A DNA stretch of 64,000 nt, taken from positions 930,001-994,000 of the forward strand of contig CAXXJE010000002.1 in the NCBI GenBank assembly GCA_963675055.2. Direction: 5' to 3'. The stretch is from PGYT01 sp963675055 (GTDB lineage Bacteria; Bacteroidota; Ignavibacteria; Ignavibacteriales; Melioribacteraceae). Of the stretch, positions 16,796-26,033 are shown one piece after another. Made by a program: the position numbers and the translations under genes. The stretch's first letter is position 1, and each line of letters opens with the position of its first letter. The notes beneath the pieces are model-generated. The model was not told the origin of the DNA. It worked only from the letters and a program-made list of their open reading frames with translations, and ran no database searches.

Positions 16796-17695
16796 TTAAA
16801 CGTTATTTAAATTGCAGTCGTCACAATTCGGATCGGTCTCTATCTGTAATGTAGAATGTTGAATCCCGAATTTATCATGAAGCTGTTTGGCGGTACGGTT
16901 TATAAACGCGTCATTGTTAATTTCGTCCGGAATTACCAGGTGCACAGTTAGTGCAGTCTCTGTCGTACTCATAGCCCAGATGTGAAGGTCGTGAACATCA
17001 GCAACTCCTTCTGTAGCCATGAGAAAATTTTTAACTTCCGGAAGATCGATATCTTTCGGTACGGCATCGATCGAAAGATTGAACGAGTCCTTTAGCAGCC
17101 CCCACGTACCTGCAGTGATAACAATTACGATGACAATACTGATTATCGGATCAATAAGGTACCAACCGGTCATGTTGATTATTAATCCGGCGACAACAAC
17201 ACCCAGGGATACTCCAGCGTCAGCGGCCATGTGTATGAACGCTCCTTTAATGTTAAGATCCGATTCACGCCCTTTCATGAATAACAATGCAGTGACGGTA
17301 TTAACTACAACGCCGATACCCGCAACTATCATAACTGTTGTGCCTGCAACCGGTTCCGGTTCAATAATCTTCCTCATTGCCTCAATCATAATTGCGCCGA
17401 CAGCGATTAGAAGTATAATCGCGTTAAACAAGGCTGCCAATATTGTCGATTTCCGCAAACCGTATGTTTTGGTTTTTGTTGCGGACTTCTGCGCCAGGTA
17501 ACTCGCGCTCCATGCGAGAATGAGTCCCAATACATCGCTTAAATTGTGTCCTGCATCAGCAATCAGCGCCATGGAGTTAACAACTATTCCATAACCCGCT
17601 TCAATAAGTACGTAGCCGATGTTTAATCCTATTCCAATTCCGAACGCTTTATTGTAATTACTTATTTCATGCGAATGATTATGTTCGTGTGCCAC
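16796..17695 (-). CDS. czcD: Cation diffusion facilitator (CzcD/ZitB-like) metal exporter
   Basis: 299 residues. It has a His-rich N-terminus (MAHEHNHSHE), six membrane helices, the metal site ALIADAGHNLSD in helix 2, and HMAADAGVSLG in helix 5 as the second half-site. A cytoplasmic C-terminal domain holds HDLHIWAMS and a terminal Cys pair (DPNCDDCN). The family exchanges Zn2+, Co2+ or Cd2+ for protons. It lies next to remnants of a Czc-type RND pump, suggesting a former heavy-metal resistance cluster. Confidence 0.92.
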   Translation of the reverse strand: MAHEHNHSHEISNYNKAFGIGIGLNIGYVLIEAGYGIVVNSMALIADAGHNLSDVLGLILAWSASYLAQKSATKTKTYGLRKSTILAALFNAIILLIAVGAIMIEAMRKIIEPEPVAGTTVMIVAGIGVVVNTVTALLFMKGRESDLNIKGAFIHMAADAGVSLGVVVAGLIINMTGWYLIDPIISIVIVIVITAGTWGLLKDSFNLSIDAVPKDIDLPEVKNFLMATEGVADVHDLHIWAMSTTETALTVHLVIPDEINNDAFINRTAKQLHDKFGIQHSTLQIETDPNCDDCNLNNV

Positions 17696-17795
17696 TTGTA
17701 TCTCTAATTTCTAACTTCTTTTATACGTTAAAGTATATAACATTGTTAATAAATACAAAACCAATATCTAAGCGGTTTATTACAACCATATACAC

Positions 17796-18369
17796 CTACA
17801 TATCACTAGATGTTTCTGTTTGCATATTTCCAGACTTTACTGAAAACCATTTGTAAAGCGCAGGAACGATAAGCAGAGTTAGTGCTGTTGAAGTGAATAA
17901 ACCTCCCACAACAACTGTTGCAAGTGGACGTTGTACTTCACCCCTGCCTATGCGGGTAACTGTTCCGGCAACCTCTTCAATACGAACAACCATACGCTCA
18001 AGTGTCATTGTTATTTTTTTGCTTTCCTCCAATGAAATTGAGGGAGCCATTGTAAGTCTGACAACTAGAGTTCCTTCGCGAAGCTGTGGTGTAAACTCAC
18101 TTCCCAGCCTCAATACTTTCAAGGTCTTCTATTTGTTTTGCTAATCCGACTGAACGAACCAGGAATTCCTCCGCATCCCGCTCGATGAAAGACGCTCCAA
18201 TATTCATGTTGTTGCGAATCTTTTCGACCACATCATTCACTGTTACATCATACCTCAGCAGATCCGACGGATTTAATTCAACGTGGAATTGTTTTTCCCA
18301 CCCGCCAATACCGAGAACTACCGTGACACCCGGAACAGTCTGGAGCTGTGTTTTGATTATCCAGTCCTG
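17796..18369 (-). pseudogene. czcA: Remnant of a CzcA/CusA heavy-metal RND pump
   Basis: Three pieces of a protein that is normally over 1000 residues are joined. 18369-18100 reads IQDWIIKTQLQTVPGV then LNPSDLLRYDVTVNDVVE, from the N-terminal porter region, and runs into a stop. The frame from about 18122 reads LGSEFTPQLREGTLVV and SISLEESKKITMTLE, from the middle of the pump. It then passes directly into QRPLATVVVGGLFTSTAL and LLIVPALYKWF from the last membrane helices. At least two large deletions and one frameshift are needed to explain this. The gene cannot encode a working pump. Confidence 0.85.
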
Positions 18370-18881
18370 TATTTTGACAGCTCAGGGCTATCACCGATCA
18401 AATTTATAAGTTCAGTGTAGCCGGGTAAAATAATTACTTTGAATTGATCTGGTGAAAATTCGAATAAATCCGGATTGCTTATTCCGGTTGCTCTTGTAAG
18501 CTGGGTTACAGAAGTATGCCGGGCGTTGGATAACGCAGTTAAGCTCAGCTTTATTTTCTTATCAGAAAGTGATGCTTTCAGTATATCTGTGCCCGAAGCA
18601 TTTCCTTTTTGGTTGAGTAGCTTTGTCAAACTGATCAGACTGTCGGCACTGGATAACAAAGCATTTTGTTGTGCATATAAATTATCGATCGAGATTATTT
18701 TGTTTATAAGTTTTTTAATCTCCATCTTAATTGCAAGCGCGGAAGCGTTATATTCAAATTCAGTTAATGTGCTTTCAAGTTTTGCAATATTTGTTCGTTT
18801 CGAAATTTTACCTCCCGGAAGAAAATCCTTGTATATCATTGCTGTAATCTTCACGGATTCAGCAACAAATTTAAAATCCAC
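18357..18881 (-). pseudogene. Remnant of a TolC/CzcC-like outer-membrane factor
   Basis: A 174-residue open frame without a proper start region or signal peptide. It keeps helical TolC-type features (long heptad-like stretches with AEALYNSNV-like alternation on the coding strand, and ending SPELSKY), and its last codons merge into the CzcA fragment. It is about 40 percent of a normal outer-membrane factor, so it is read as the 3' remnant of the czcC/cusC partner deleted together with the membrane fusion gene. Weak identification on its own; the CzcA neighbour supports it. Confidence 0.6.
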
Positions 18882-18891
18882 CTAAAAAAGG

Positions 18892-18935
18892 CTTGACTTA
18901 TCCTGAACCATATATTATTTTTGAATCAATATTCA
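18892..18935 (+). promoter_or_regulatory. Putative Bacteroidota-type promoter and TetR operator
   Basis: CTTG (18892-18895), a 20-bp spacer and TATTTTTG (18916-18923) match the -33 TTTG / -7 TAnnTTTG pattern of Bacteroidota promoters. TGAATCAATATTCA (18922-18935) is a perfect inverted repeat just downstream and could be the site for the TetR regulator that begins 15 bp later. Confidence 0.4.
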
Positions 18936-18950
18936 TTATAAGTTATTTGA

Positions 18951-19538
18951 ATGAGAACCAAAGAAGGAAATAAGGAAAAGGATATACTTGAGGCGGCAAT
19001 AAAGGTATTCGCAGATTACGGGTACCATAACGCCAAAGTTGCCAAGATAGCGGAAGTTGCAAATGTTGCTACCGGAAGCGTTTATGTCTATTTCAAGAAC
19101 AAGGAAGATATCCTGCTGAAGATATTCGAAAACGTTTGGAGTAAATTGTACCACGAAGCAAAAGAGTTGAATGAAAACCTTAATTCCACTCCTGTCGAAA
19201 AGCTTGATGATTTGCTTGATCTGCTTTTTGACCTGTTCACATCGAGTCCACAGCTTACCACCGTAGTTGTGAATGAACAAAACCATCTGCAAAAAAGCAG
19301 CTCAAAAGAATTTACAAACTATTATGAGATGTTTTTCAAACAAGGGGAGTTGATTATTAAAGAAGGAATCAGGAAGCAGTATTTTGTGAAAAACATTAAT
19401 GTCGGTATTGTTAGAAACTTTATTTTCGGCGGAGTCCGTTACCTTCTGAACTTGTGGGCTGAAGATAATAAATCGTTCCCGATTAATAAGATCAGGCAGA
19501 ACGTGAAGTATTTTGTTAAAAATGGTGTTAGCATCTAA
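18951..19538 (+). CDS. TetR/AcrR-family transcriptional regulator
   Basis: 195 residues. The N-terminal helix-turn-helix is clear: KDILEAAIKVFADYGYHNAKVAKIA then GSVYVYFKNKEDILLKIFE (the YFKNKEDL signature). The all-helical C-terminal ligand domain is of the FadR(YsiA)-like type. It is divergent from the degraded RND efflux remnants, which it may once have controlled. The ligand is unknown; acyl-CoA is possible for this subtype. Confidence 0.9.
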   Translation: MRTKEGNKEKDILEAAIKVFADYGYHNAKVAKIAEVANVATGSVYVYFKNKEDILLKIFENVWSKLYHEAKELNENLNSTPVEKLDDLLDLLFDLFTSSPQLTTVVVNEQNHLQKSSSKEFTNYYEMFFKQGELIIKEGIRKQYFVKNINVGIVRNFIFGGVRYLLNLWAEDNKSFPINKIRQNVKYFVKNGVSI

Positions 19539-19593
19539 AAAATTTTGAGGTAAAAATGAATTATGATTCAATAAACATTAAAGGAAGTTTATT

Positions 19594-20124
19594 ATGAAAA
19601 TTAAATATTTATTAATCGCACTATTGATTACGGCAACGGCCGTATCTGCACAAACCAGCAAACTCTCGGTTGGATTGGTAAGTACCCATTTCCACAACTA
19701 CGACGCTTCCAACCGAATAAGCAACGCAGATAATCCTTTGGCGTACGGCGTTATAGTAGGTTATAATGTGGATAAAAACCTATCGGTTGCTTTTACCGGC
19801 GAATTTTCCAATGCGGATTTACAGAATGTTCAGGGAACTGAGACAGATATTCGCGGACATTTGTCAATGTACTTTACTCCGTTTAGTCTCAATTTTGCCA
19901 GACCATATGTATCCGCTGGATTGGTTTACAGTCATAGAAGCTTCGACTATGCTGCATCAGAATTAAATGATGATTCAGACGGGAAAATCTACGGCAGGTA
20001 TGGTGTTGGAGTGGATGTGCCGCTGTTGAATAATATTTCACTTAACGGTGATCTTGGCGGATACAGCAATGGACTGAAAGCTGTTGGTTGGAGCGGGAGC
20101 ATTGGGTTTAGATACGGATTATAA
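19594..20124 (+). CDS. Outer-membrane beta-barrel protein (OmpW/OmpA-barrel-like)
   Basis: 176 residues with a signal peptide (MKIKYLLIALLITATAVSAQ, cut near 20), then alternating amphipathic strands (LSVGLVSTHF, AYGVIVGYNVD, LSVAFTGEFS, ...) ending in IGFRYGL with the terminal aromatic pattern of barrel proteins. AAAGGAAG precedes the ATG. It follows the TetR gene by 55 bp and may be co-regulated. Function within the outer membrane is unknown. Confidence 0.8.
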   Translation: MKIKYLLIALLITATAVSAQTSKLSVGLVSTHFHNYDASNRISNADNPLAYGVIVGYNVDKNLSVAFTGEFSNADLQNVQGTETDIRGHLSMYFTPFSLNFARPYVSAGLVYSHRSFDYAASELNDDSDGKIYGRYGVGVDVPLLNNISLNGDLGGYSNGLKAVGWSGSIGFRYGL

Positions 20125-20377
20125 TAACTTTTATAGCGGTTAGGAAATGTTTCCTTTCCTCTATAACTTTCCTGCCGCGGGCTATCTCTGATACTTATTC
20201 CTCTCCCTTTATTGCTATTAAAATGCTGCAATGAGTCATATATTTTACTTCCCAAAAACCTTTGGAATTCATTAAATTTTGAATAACAATATAAACGACC
20301 GTCATGTTCACCTTTTCCGGGAGACACTTTAGATGAACCAGGCGGAGAATTGATCCTTACAAGATTAAAAGGATATT

Positions 20378-20764
20378 ATGGTAGCAGTGAAAGAAAGTAC
20401 GGCAATATGGATTGGAAGTCATCTTTTCTATCTTGATAACGGCAATATACTTAATGTCGTTCCATCCGGTGACGTCGACACTGAAACAGCAAAACTCATT
20501 AAGCAGGCTTTTTTAAAACTTCTGGGATCAGTTGAAGGCGAAGTTAAAATTCTTGCTGATCTTAGAGCAGGCGGAATTCCCTCTATTGAGGCCAGAAAGG
20601 TTGCTGTTGAAATTTTTAATAAGGACCAGGTAAAAAGAATAGCGTTTTTTGGTGTCAACCCGGTAGTTAGGATAATTGCTACGTTTATAGTAAATGTTGC
20701 GAGTAAAAAGGAATTGCGTTTTTTTAAGTTAAAGGAAGAAGCTGTACACTGGTTGAACCAGTAA
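20378..20764 (+). CDS. SpoIIAA/STAS-like protein
   Basis: 128 residues with alternating strands and helices that fit the SpoIIAA-like (DUF-type) fold: NILNVVPSGDVDTETAKLIKQAF, VKILADLRAGGIPSIEARKVA, and KRIAFFGVNPVVRIIATFIV. AAGGATATT precedes the ATG. No enzymatic motif is visible. Members are often small adaptor or membrane-associated proteins; no partner is evident nearby. Confidence 0.6.
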   Translation: MVAVKESTAIWIGSHLFYLDNGNILNVVPSGDVDTETAKLIKQAFLKLLGSVEGEVKILADLRAGGIPSIEARKVAVEIFNKDQVKRIAFFGVNPVVRIIATFIVNVASKKELRFFKLKEEAVHWLNQ

Positions 20765-20770
20765 TTACTA

Positions 20771-21670
20771 TTAGTCTTTGTTTACAAAAACTTCAAGCGC
20801 TTCCGGAATGCATTCGATCTCAAGCGGAGTTGAACCGAGTATTTCCCCGTCGGGCGTAAGTATCTTAGGGGATGATGCTGAAATTTTTATTGACCTTGCC
20901 TGTATCGATTCCACCTCGTCCATATAAATATGATTACCTTTAAATATTTTCGGCAGTCCGCTTAACAGCCTTCTTCTGGTTGCTTTGTTCATTATTGTTA
21001 TATCGAATAATCCGTCATTTATACTTGCGGCTGGTGCCATTAAAAAGTCTTTGCCGGTATATCTTGTGTTCGATATTTCAATGAATGATACCGATCGGTT
21101 TATCTCGGAACCGTCGTAAGATATGGTAACATCAAATGATTTAAGATAAAGGGTATGATAGAGTACTCCAAGAGTATATGAAAGACCGCCGAGCTTTTTA
21201 AATCCATGTGCGGTTCGCGCTACGTCGGTTACGAAACCCATCCCGATAATATTTGCAAAGTAATATTCATTCCCTTCAGATTTAAATTTACCGATATCCG
21301 CTCTTTGAGTATGCCCGTTTTTAATAGAATTAACAGCGCTTTTAATATCCTTTGATTCAATTCCAAGGTCGCGTGCAAAGGCATTCCCGGTTCCGAGAGG
21401 AATTACAGCAAGAGGAATTTTGTTTGGAGAATTATTTTTAAAATACCCGTTTAAAACGTTGAATATTGTTCCATCGCCACCGGCTGCAGCTATTGCAGCG
21501 TATTTATTAAACTCAGCATTTTTAACAGTCTCTGCTGCTTCCTCTGCGCTTCCAGTGTGGGAAAGTTCGTATTCGATTCCGGCTTTGTTTAATTCTTCTA
21601 AAAGTACATCCTTGTACTTAACGCTACTTTTGTTTGCTGCAAATAAATTATAAATGATTAGTATTTTCAT
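20771..21670 (-). CDS. Diacylglycerol/lipid kinase (YegS/DagK family)
   Basis: 299 residues with the NAD/diacylglycerol kinase signature GGDGTIFNVLNGYF near residue 76, then IPLGTGNAFARDLGI. The C-terminal half has FLMAPAASINDGLFDITI and ends with ILTPDGEILGSTPLEI, both typical of YegS/DagK lipid kinases that phosphorylate diacylglycerol or a related lipid at the cytoplasmic membrane face. Full length for the family. Confidence 0.92.
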   Translation of the reverse strand: MKILIIYNLFAANKSSVKYKDVLLEELNKAGIEYELSHTGSAEEAAETVKNAEFNKYAAIAAAGGDGTIFNVLNGYFKNNSPNKIPLAVIPLGTGNAFARDLGIESKDIKSAVNSIKNGHTQRADIGKFKSEGNEYYFANIIGMGFVTDVARTAHGFKKLGGLSYTLGVLYHTLYLKSFDVTISYDGSEINRSVSFIEISNTRYTGKDFLMAPAASINDGLFDITIMNKATRRRLLSGLPKIFKGNHIYMDEVESIQARSIKISASSPKILTPDGEILGSTPLEIECIPEALEVFVNKD

Positions 21671-21689
21671 AATACCTTTCTCAATCCAG

Positions 21690-22676
21690 CTAGTATAAAT
21701 AGGATTGAAGAGTTCTGTGAATGGTTGACAGCGGCGATACCTTTGTCGCGAGTTTTAACCGAATTACCGACTTCGGCATAGCCGGCAGAATCGCATCTTC
21801 CGTATGCTGAACAATAACTTTACCGCCGGTAGCGGAAATGTATCCTGCACCCAGACTGCCGTCATATCCCATTCCTGTAAATACCATGCCTATACTCTTG
21901 TTGCCGAAAGACTTTGAAATACTCTTGAATAATGGATCGGCAGAGGGAATAACATAATTAACCGGCTTGGTATTGAGAAGTTCAATTGTCCTGGTGCCTT
22001 CCGTTAACACCATGTGTTTTCTGCCGGGGGCTACGTAAATTTGTCCCGGCTGAATTACCATTCCGTCTCTTCCCAACTGTACCGGCATATCACATTTCTT
22101 TTTTAATGCGTCGGTAAAAGTCTTTAACATCCATTCGGGACCATGCTGAACAACCATAAACGCAGCATTTTTAATTGTTCCCAGATTACCGAAAAATGTG
22201 GAAAGCGTTGACGGGCCGCCTGTGCTGGCTACAACACCCACGCAGTAAAAATTGTTTTTATGGGGGATACTAATATTGGGAAGTTTAGCGAATGATGGCG
22301 GAACAGATGTCTTTTTGCGTACTGTCTCGATTACCCTGATCAGAGTTTCTTTTTCGACCGGTTTGGCAATATATTCATCTGCCCCGGCAAACAAGGCTCC
22401 CTTCTTTGCTTCAGCGGAATTGACTGCTGTTAGAATAATTACAACAGGCTGTTCTTTAAGTTCTTTCCTAATCTTTCTGGTTAATTCGAAGCCGTCCATT
22501 ATCGGCATTAGCCAGTCGGTAATAACAATTGGGAAAGATTCTTTTTTTAAGAGTTCTAATGCTTCCCTTCCATTCTGAGCAACCGATACTTCATACCCTG
22601 AGTTAGATAAGATTTTTCTGTAATAAAATCTTGCATCATGCTGATCTTCAACGAGTAGTAGCTTTTTTGAGGACAT
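21690..22676 (-). CDS. Response regulator receiver fused to a CheB-type methylesterase domain
   Basis: 328 residues. Receiver domain 1-120: VEDQ acidic pair, phosphorylatable Asp in ITDWLMPIMDG, and Lys in AKPVEK. After a short linker, residues 140-328 are a CheB-like domain with the catalytic Ser in VASTGGPST, His in VVQHGPEW and Asp in GMGYDGSLG. The orientation is as in CheB. No chemotaxis receptor, CheA, CheW or CheR gene is in the window, so it is an orphan and its target is unknown. Confidence 0.88.
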   Translation of the reverse strand: MSSKKLLLVEDQHDARFYYRKILSNSGYEVSVAQNGREALELLKKESFPIVITDWLMPIMDGFELTRKIRKELKEQPVVIILTAVNSAEAKKGALFAGADEYIAKPVEKETLIRVIETVRKKTSVPPSFAKLPNISIPHKNNFYCVGVVASTGGPSTLSTFFGNLGTIKNAAFMVVQHGPEWMLKTFTDALKKKCDMPVQLGRDGMVIQPGQIYVAPGRKHMVLTEGTRTIELLNTKPVNYVIPSADPLFKSISKSFGNKSIGMVFTGMGYDGSLGAGYISATGGKVIVQHTEDAILPAMPKSVIRLKLATKVSPLSTIHRTLQSYLY

Positions 22677-22864
22677 AAATCTGCAATTTTCAAAGAGTTA
22701 ATAAATCAGTTACGAATATACAACTTTTCTATCATCCCTGATTATCGGAAATTTGTTGAGATTATTAATACATATGCCGGCGTATTTATTTTGTTTAACA
22801 GACTTGTTTATATACAACCGGCAATTAACTAAATTTGCTTTAACAAAAATTCTGAATTTGAAAA

Positions 22865-23860
22865 ATGATAATTGAAGAGCGGGCATCAGCCAGAGCAGGA
22901 TTACTTGGTAATCCTTCGGATGGGTATTTCGGTAAAACTATTTCGGTTAGTGTTAAAAACTTCGGGGCACACGTAACGTTATATCAGTCTCCCGAACTGC
23001 GAATAGAACCCCAGCCGCAGGATAAGAATGAATTTCGCAATATTCATAACCTGATTGAGAATATTTCTCTTCACGGTTATTACGGCGGCGACAGACTAAT
23101 TAAAGCCACGATAAAGAAGTTTTACGAATTCTGCGTTGAAAACGGAATAACACTTGCCACAAAGAATTTTACCATTCGATACGGATCATCTATTCCACGG
23201 CAGGTTGGATTGGCGGGATCCAGCGCAATAATTACTTCCGTGATGAAAGCGTTAACCAGGTTTTATGAGGTGGATATCCCGAAAGAAGTTCTCCCCACTC
23301 TTATTTTAAGAGCAGAATCCGAGGAACTGGGAATTAATGCCGGACTGCAGGACAGGGTGATTCAGGTTTACGGCGGCTGCGTCTATATGGATTTTGATAA
23401 GGATTACGTCGATAAGAATAATCATGGAATTTACGAGGAATTAAACCCAAAGCTTCTCTCCAATATTTATCTGGCTTACAAAGAGGACTTGGGAAAGGTT
23501 TCTGGAGTTGTTCTTAATGATATTAAAAGCCGTTACGATAAAGGCGATAAACTTGTTGTTGATACGTTAAATGAAATTGCTGCGCTTGCCGGCGAGGGAA
23601 AAGCCGCTATTGAAGCGCAGGATATTACGAAGCTTAATGAACTTGTAAATCACAACTTCGATCTGCGAAATAAAATTATGAATATCAGCGATAGCAATAA
23701 GGAGATGGTAGAAGCGGCCAGGAGCTGCGGCGCTTCAGCAAAGTTTGCTGGTTCCGGCGGATCTATTATTGGGTTTTATGAAAACGATGATATGCTAACG
23801 AGGCTTATTAACAGACTTAAAGAAATAAATGCACGAGTGATAAAACCTTTTATTTTATGA
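22865..23860 (+). CDS. GHMP-family sugar kinase, glucuronokinase-like
   Basis: 331 residues. The start RAGLLGNPSDGYFGKTIS closely resembles plant-type glucuronokinase, and the phosphate loop RQVGLAGSSAIITS is the GHMP motif 2; KFAGSGGSIIGFY is motif 3. The protein would phosphorylate glucuronate (or a similar sugar) at C1. The next gene, 13 bp downstream, is a UTP-sugar-1-phosphate uridylyltransferase, which together would make UDP-glucuronate from free glucuronate. Other sugar substrates (galactose, GlcNAc, heptose) remain possible. Confidence 0.75.
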   Translation: MIIEERASARAGLLGNPSDGYFGKTISVSVKNFGAHVTLYQSPELRIEPQPQDKNEFRNIHNLIENISLHGYYGGDRLIKATIKKFYEFCVENGITLATKNFTIRYGSSIPRQVGLAGSSAIITSVMKALTRFYEVDIPKEVLPTLILRAESEELGINAGLQDRVIQVYGGCVYMDFDKDYVDKNNHGIYEELNPKLLSNIYLAYKEDLGKVSGVVLNDIKSRYDKGDKLVVDTLNEIAALAGEGKAAIEAQDITKLNELVNHNFDLRNKIMNISDSNKEMVEAARSCGASAKFAGSGGSIIGFYENDDMLTRLINRLKEINARVIKPFIL

Positions 23861-23872
23861 TGGAGTTTTTTT

Positions 23873-24745
23873 ATGGTTAAAAAAGCAGTTATTCCGGCGG
23901 CAGGACTCGGAACAAGATTTCTACCTGCGACAAAAGCTCAACCGAAAGAAATGCTGCCGATTATCGATACACCGACTATTCAATACGTTGTTCAGGAGGC
24001 TATTGATTCCGGGATTGAGGATATTCTTATTATTTCGGGTAAAGGGAAGCGCGCAATTGAAGATCACTTCGACAGGAATTTCGAGCTTGAGCTTGCTCTT
24101 GAAAGTGATGACAACAAGAACCTCTATAATGAGATCAGAAGAATCGGTGAAATGGCCAATATACATTTTATACGGCAAAAGCAGCTGCGGGGACTTGGTG
24201 ATGCGATTTACTATGCGCGCCAGCATGTAGGCAACGAGCCTTTTGCTGTTCTGCTAGGCGATACAACAGTTAGATCGGTTATTCCGGTTACCCGCCAGCT
24301 TATAGATATATATGAACAATATCATTCAACGGTTGTGGCTGTTGAAGCAGTACCAGAAGATATAGTTGATCGTTACGGAATAATTGACGGTTCGCCGGTT
24401 TCAGATACTTTATGGCAGCTAACAAGAATGGTTGAGAAACCGGAGGTTGGTAAGAGTCCCTCAAACCTTGCCGTAGCCGGAAGGTATATTCTAACCCCCG
24501 AAATATTTACAGTGCTGGAGCAGACAAAGCCAGGCAAGAATGATGAAGTTCAGCTTACAGATGCAATGCACACTTTGTTGAAACGGGAAAATATTTACGC
24601 ACATATTCTCCAAGGTAAACGATACGACATAGGCAACAAACTGGAATACTTGAAGACTGTTGTTGAGTATGGACTGCATCGGAAAGAGTTTTCAGAGGAC
24701 TTTATGGATTTCCTTAAGGATGTGGTGGCAGGAAAAATAAAGTAA
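23873..24745 (+). CDS. galU: UTP-glucose-1-phosphate uridylyltransferase (GalU-like)
   Basis: 290 residues with the nucleotidyltransferase signature IPAAGLGTRFLPATKAQPKE at the N-terminus, YVVQEAIDSGI, AVLLGDTTV (Mg-binding Asp), and RYIL...DAMHTLL near the end. Makes UDP-sugar from UTP and a sugar-1-phosphate in the cytoplasm. It directly follows the glucuronokinase-like gene, so UDP-glucuronate is a candidate product besides UDP-glucose. Length is normal. Confidence 0.92.
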   Translation: MVKKAVIPAAGLGTRFLPATKAQPKEMLPIIDTPTIQYVVQEAIDSGIEDILIISGKGKRAIEDHFDRNFELELALESDDNKNLYNEIRRIGEMANIHFIRQKQLRGLGDAIYYARQHVGNEPFAVLLGDTTVRSVIPVTRQLIDIYEQYHSTVVAVEAVPEDIVDRYGIIDGSPVSDTLWQLTRMVEKPEVGKSPSNLAVAGRYILTPEIFTVLEQTKPGKNDEVQLTDAMHTLLKRENIYAHILQGKRYDIGNKLEYLKTVVEYGLHRKEFSEDFMDFLKDVVAGKIK

Positions 24746-24747
24746 GT

Positions 24748-25968
24748 TCAGCCTGTTTGTCCTGAGCTCTTTTCGGCGTGAATAAAGAGAAGATTTGAGT
24801 TCATATCTTTGGTGAAAAAGAGATAATCGTGACCGCCGTCTTTTAACCGGAACATTTTTTTCAGCTCCTCAGGTTTATTCGGGAAATCGCTCCGTGAAAT
24901 ATTTGCCGAAGCTATATTCTGGGCGGAAAGATATTTTGTTACTTCTTTTGCATTATATTTTAATACTTCCCGTATGCGAAAACTTCTGCCCGGAAAATCT
25001 TCTTTGTACTTGCCGGAGGTTAAGTAAACTGCCGATTGGCTTATGAATTTTAATTTGAGCTGTTCTGCAATTAATCCTGATAATCTCGCCTGCCTGATGG
25101 ACACATCCGGCTCATAAAAACACATATTCTTTTGAGGCAATGAAAAGTTTAGCGCGTACTCATTGTTAAATAATGCACGGTATGCTTTCATGCCTCCTTT
25201 TTTATTTAACACAACTGCTGATACACCCGGCTTCATTTCGTCGTTATCTCCCCGTAAAAACACAAGAGTTTCCTTGCACTCATTATTTACTGAAACAACT
25301 TCGAACATTTCAAGATCCTGAAATTGTCTGTGCGCCTCGGTGGGGTCGAAAGCCGGAGCAAGCTTAATGCAAACCCTGTTGGATTTTTGTTTGAATAAGT
25401 CGAGGTTGCTTATGATGTCGGGTTTCAGGTAGTTTATATCTACTGAACGCCTGTTATCATTGCGTCTTGCAGGGTCGGCGTATATATAATCAAAATATTT
25501 ATCCGGTGCTTGCGCAAGTACATCAATGCTGTCGCCGGTTATCACTTCTATATTTCTTATTCCAAGTACGCTGAAATTATATTTTGCTATTTCAGCCAGT
25601 TCCTCGTTTATTTCACAGTAAATTACTTCTTCAAATCTACGGGAATAAAATATAGAGTCGATTCCGAGTCCACCGGTAAGGTCTATTAATCTTTTACCTT
25701 GCAGGCGAGAAGCTTTATAAGATGCCGTCGCTTCGGAAGAAGCTTGTTCAAGCGGTATTTTTCGGTAGATGAGGTTATGAGCTTTTAATTTCGGAAGTTT
25801 ATTCCCGGCCTTCTTTCTGCATTCTAATTGCTCTGCGATTTCCTTTATCGGCAGATCGGTTTTGCCGCCATACTTTAAAACCAGTTCATGTGCCGGATCA
25901 TCTGCATGTTCTTCTATGAATCTTTGAACACTTGCATTGAGTAGTTTGTTGATTAGATTTTCACGCAT
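24748..25968 (-). CDS. SAM-dependent RNA methyltransferase-like protein with THUMP-like C-terminus
   Basis: 406 residues. SAM motif I is LIDLTGGLGIDSIF and motif IV-like YIYADPARR; the N-terminal helical part and a C-terminal region (KFISQSAVYLTSG, RSFRIREVLKY) match the THUMP-like methyltransferases common in Bacteroidota. The conserved DPAR in place of DPPY suggests RNA-base or another target; the exact substrate is unknown. Confidence 0.8.
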   Translation of the reverse strand: MRENLINKLLNASVQRFIEEHADDPAHELVLKYGGKTDLPIKEIAEQLECRKKAGNKLPKLKAHNLIYRKIPLEQASSEATASYKASRLQGKRLIDLTGGLGIDSIFYSRRFEEVIYCEINEELAEIAKYNFSVLGIRNIEVITGDSIDVLAQAPDKYFDYIYADPARRNDNRRSVDINYLKPDIISNLDLFKQKSNRVCIKLAPAFDPTEAHRQFQDLEMFEVVSVNNECKETLVFLRGDNDEMKPGVSAVVLNKKGGMKAYRALFNNEYALNFSLPQKNMCFYEPDVSIRQARLSGLIAEQLKLKFISQSAVYLTSGKYKEDFPGRSFRIREVLKYNAKEVTKYLSAQNIASANISRSDFPNKPEELKKMFRLKDGGHDYLFFTKDMNSNLLFIHAEKSSGQTG

Positions 25969-26033
25969 ATGAAGCAGATGATTCTTTCAATAAACTTATT
26001 TTTATTCCACTCACGGATTTGTTAATACTTTTG

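Noticed and set aside
19989..20327. Minus-strand ORF of 112 residues across the end of the beta-barrel gene
   Set aside because: It overlaps a clear coding gene in antisense, has no family-like motif and no ribosome-binding site.
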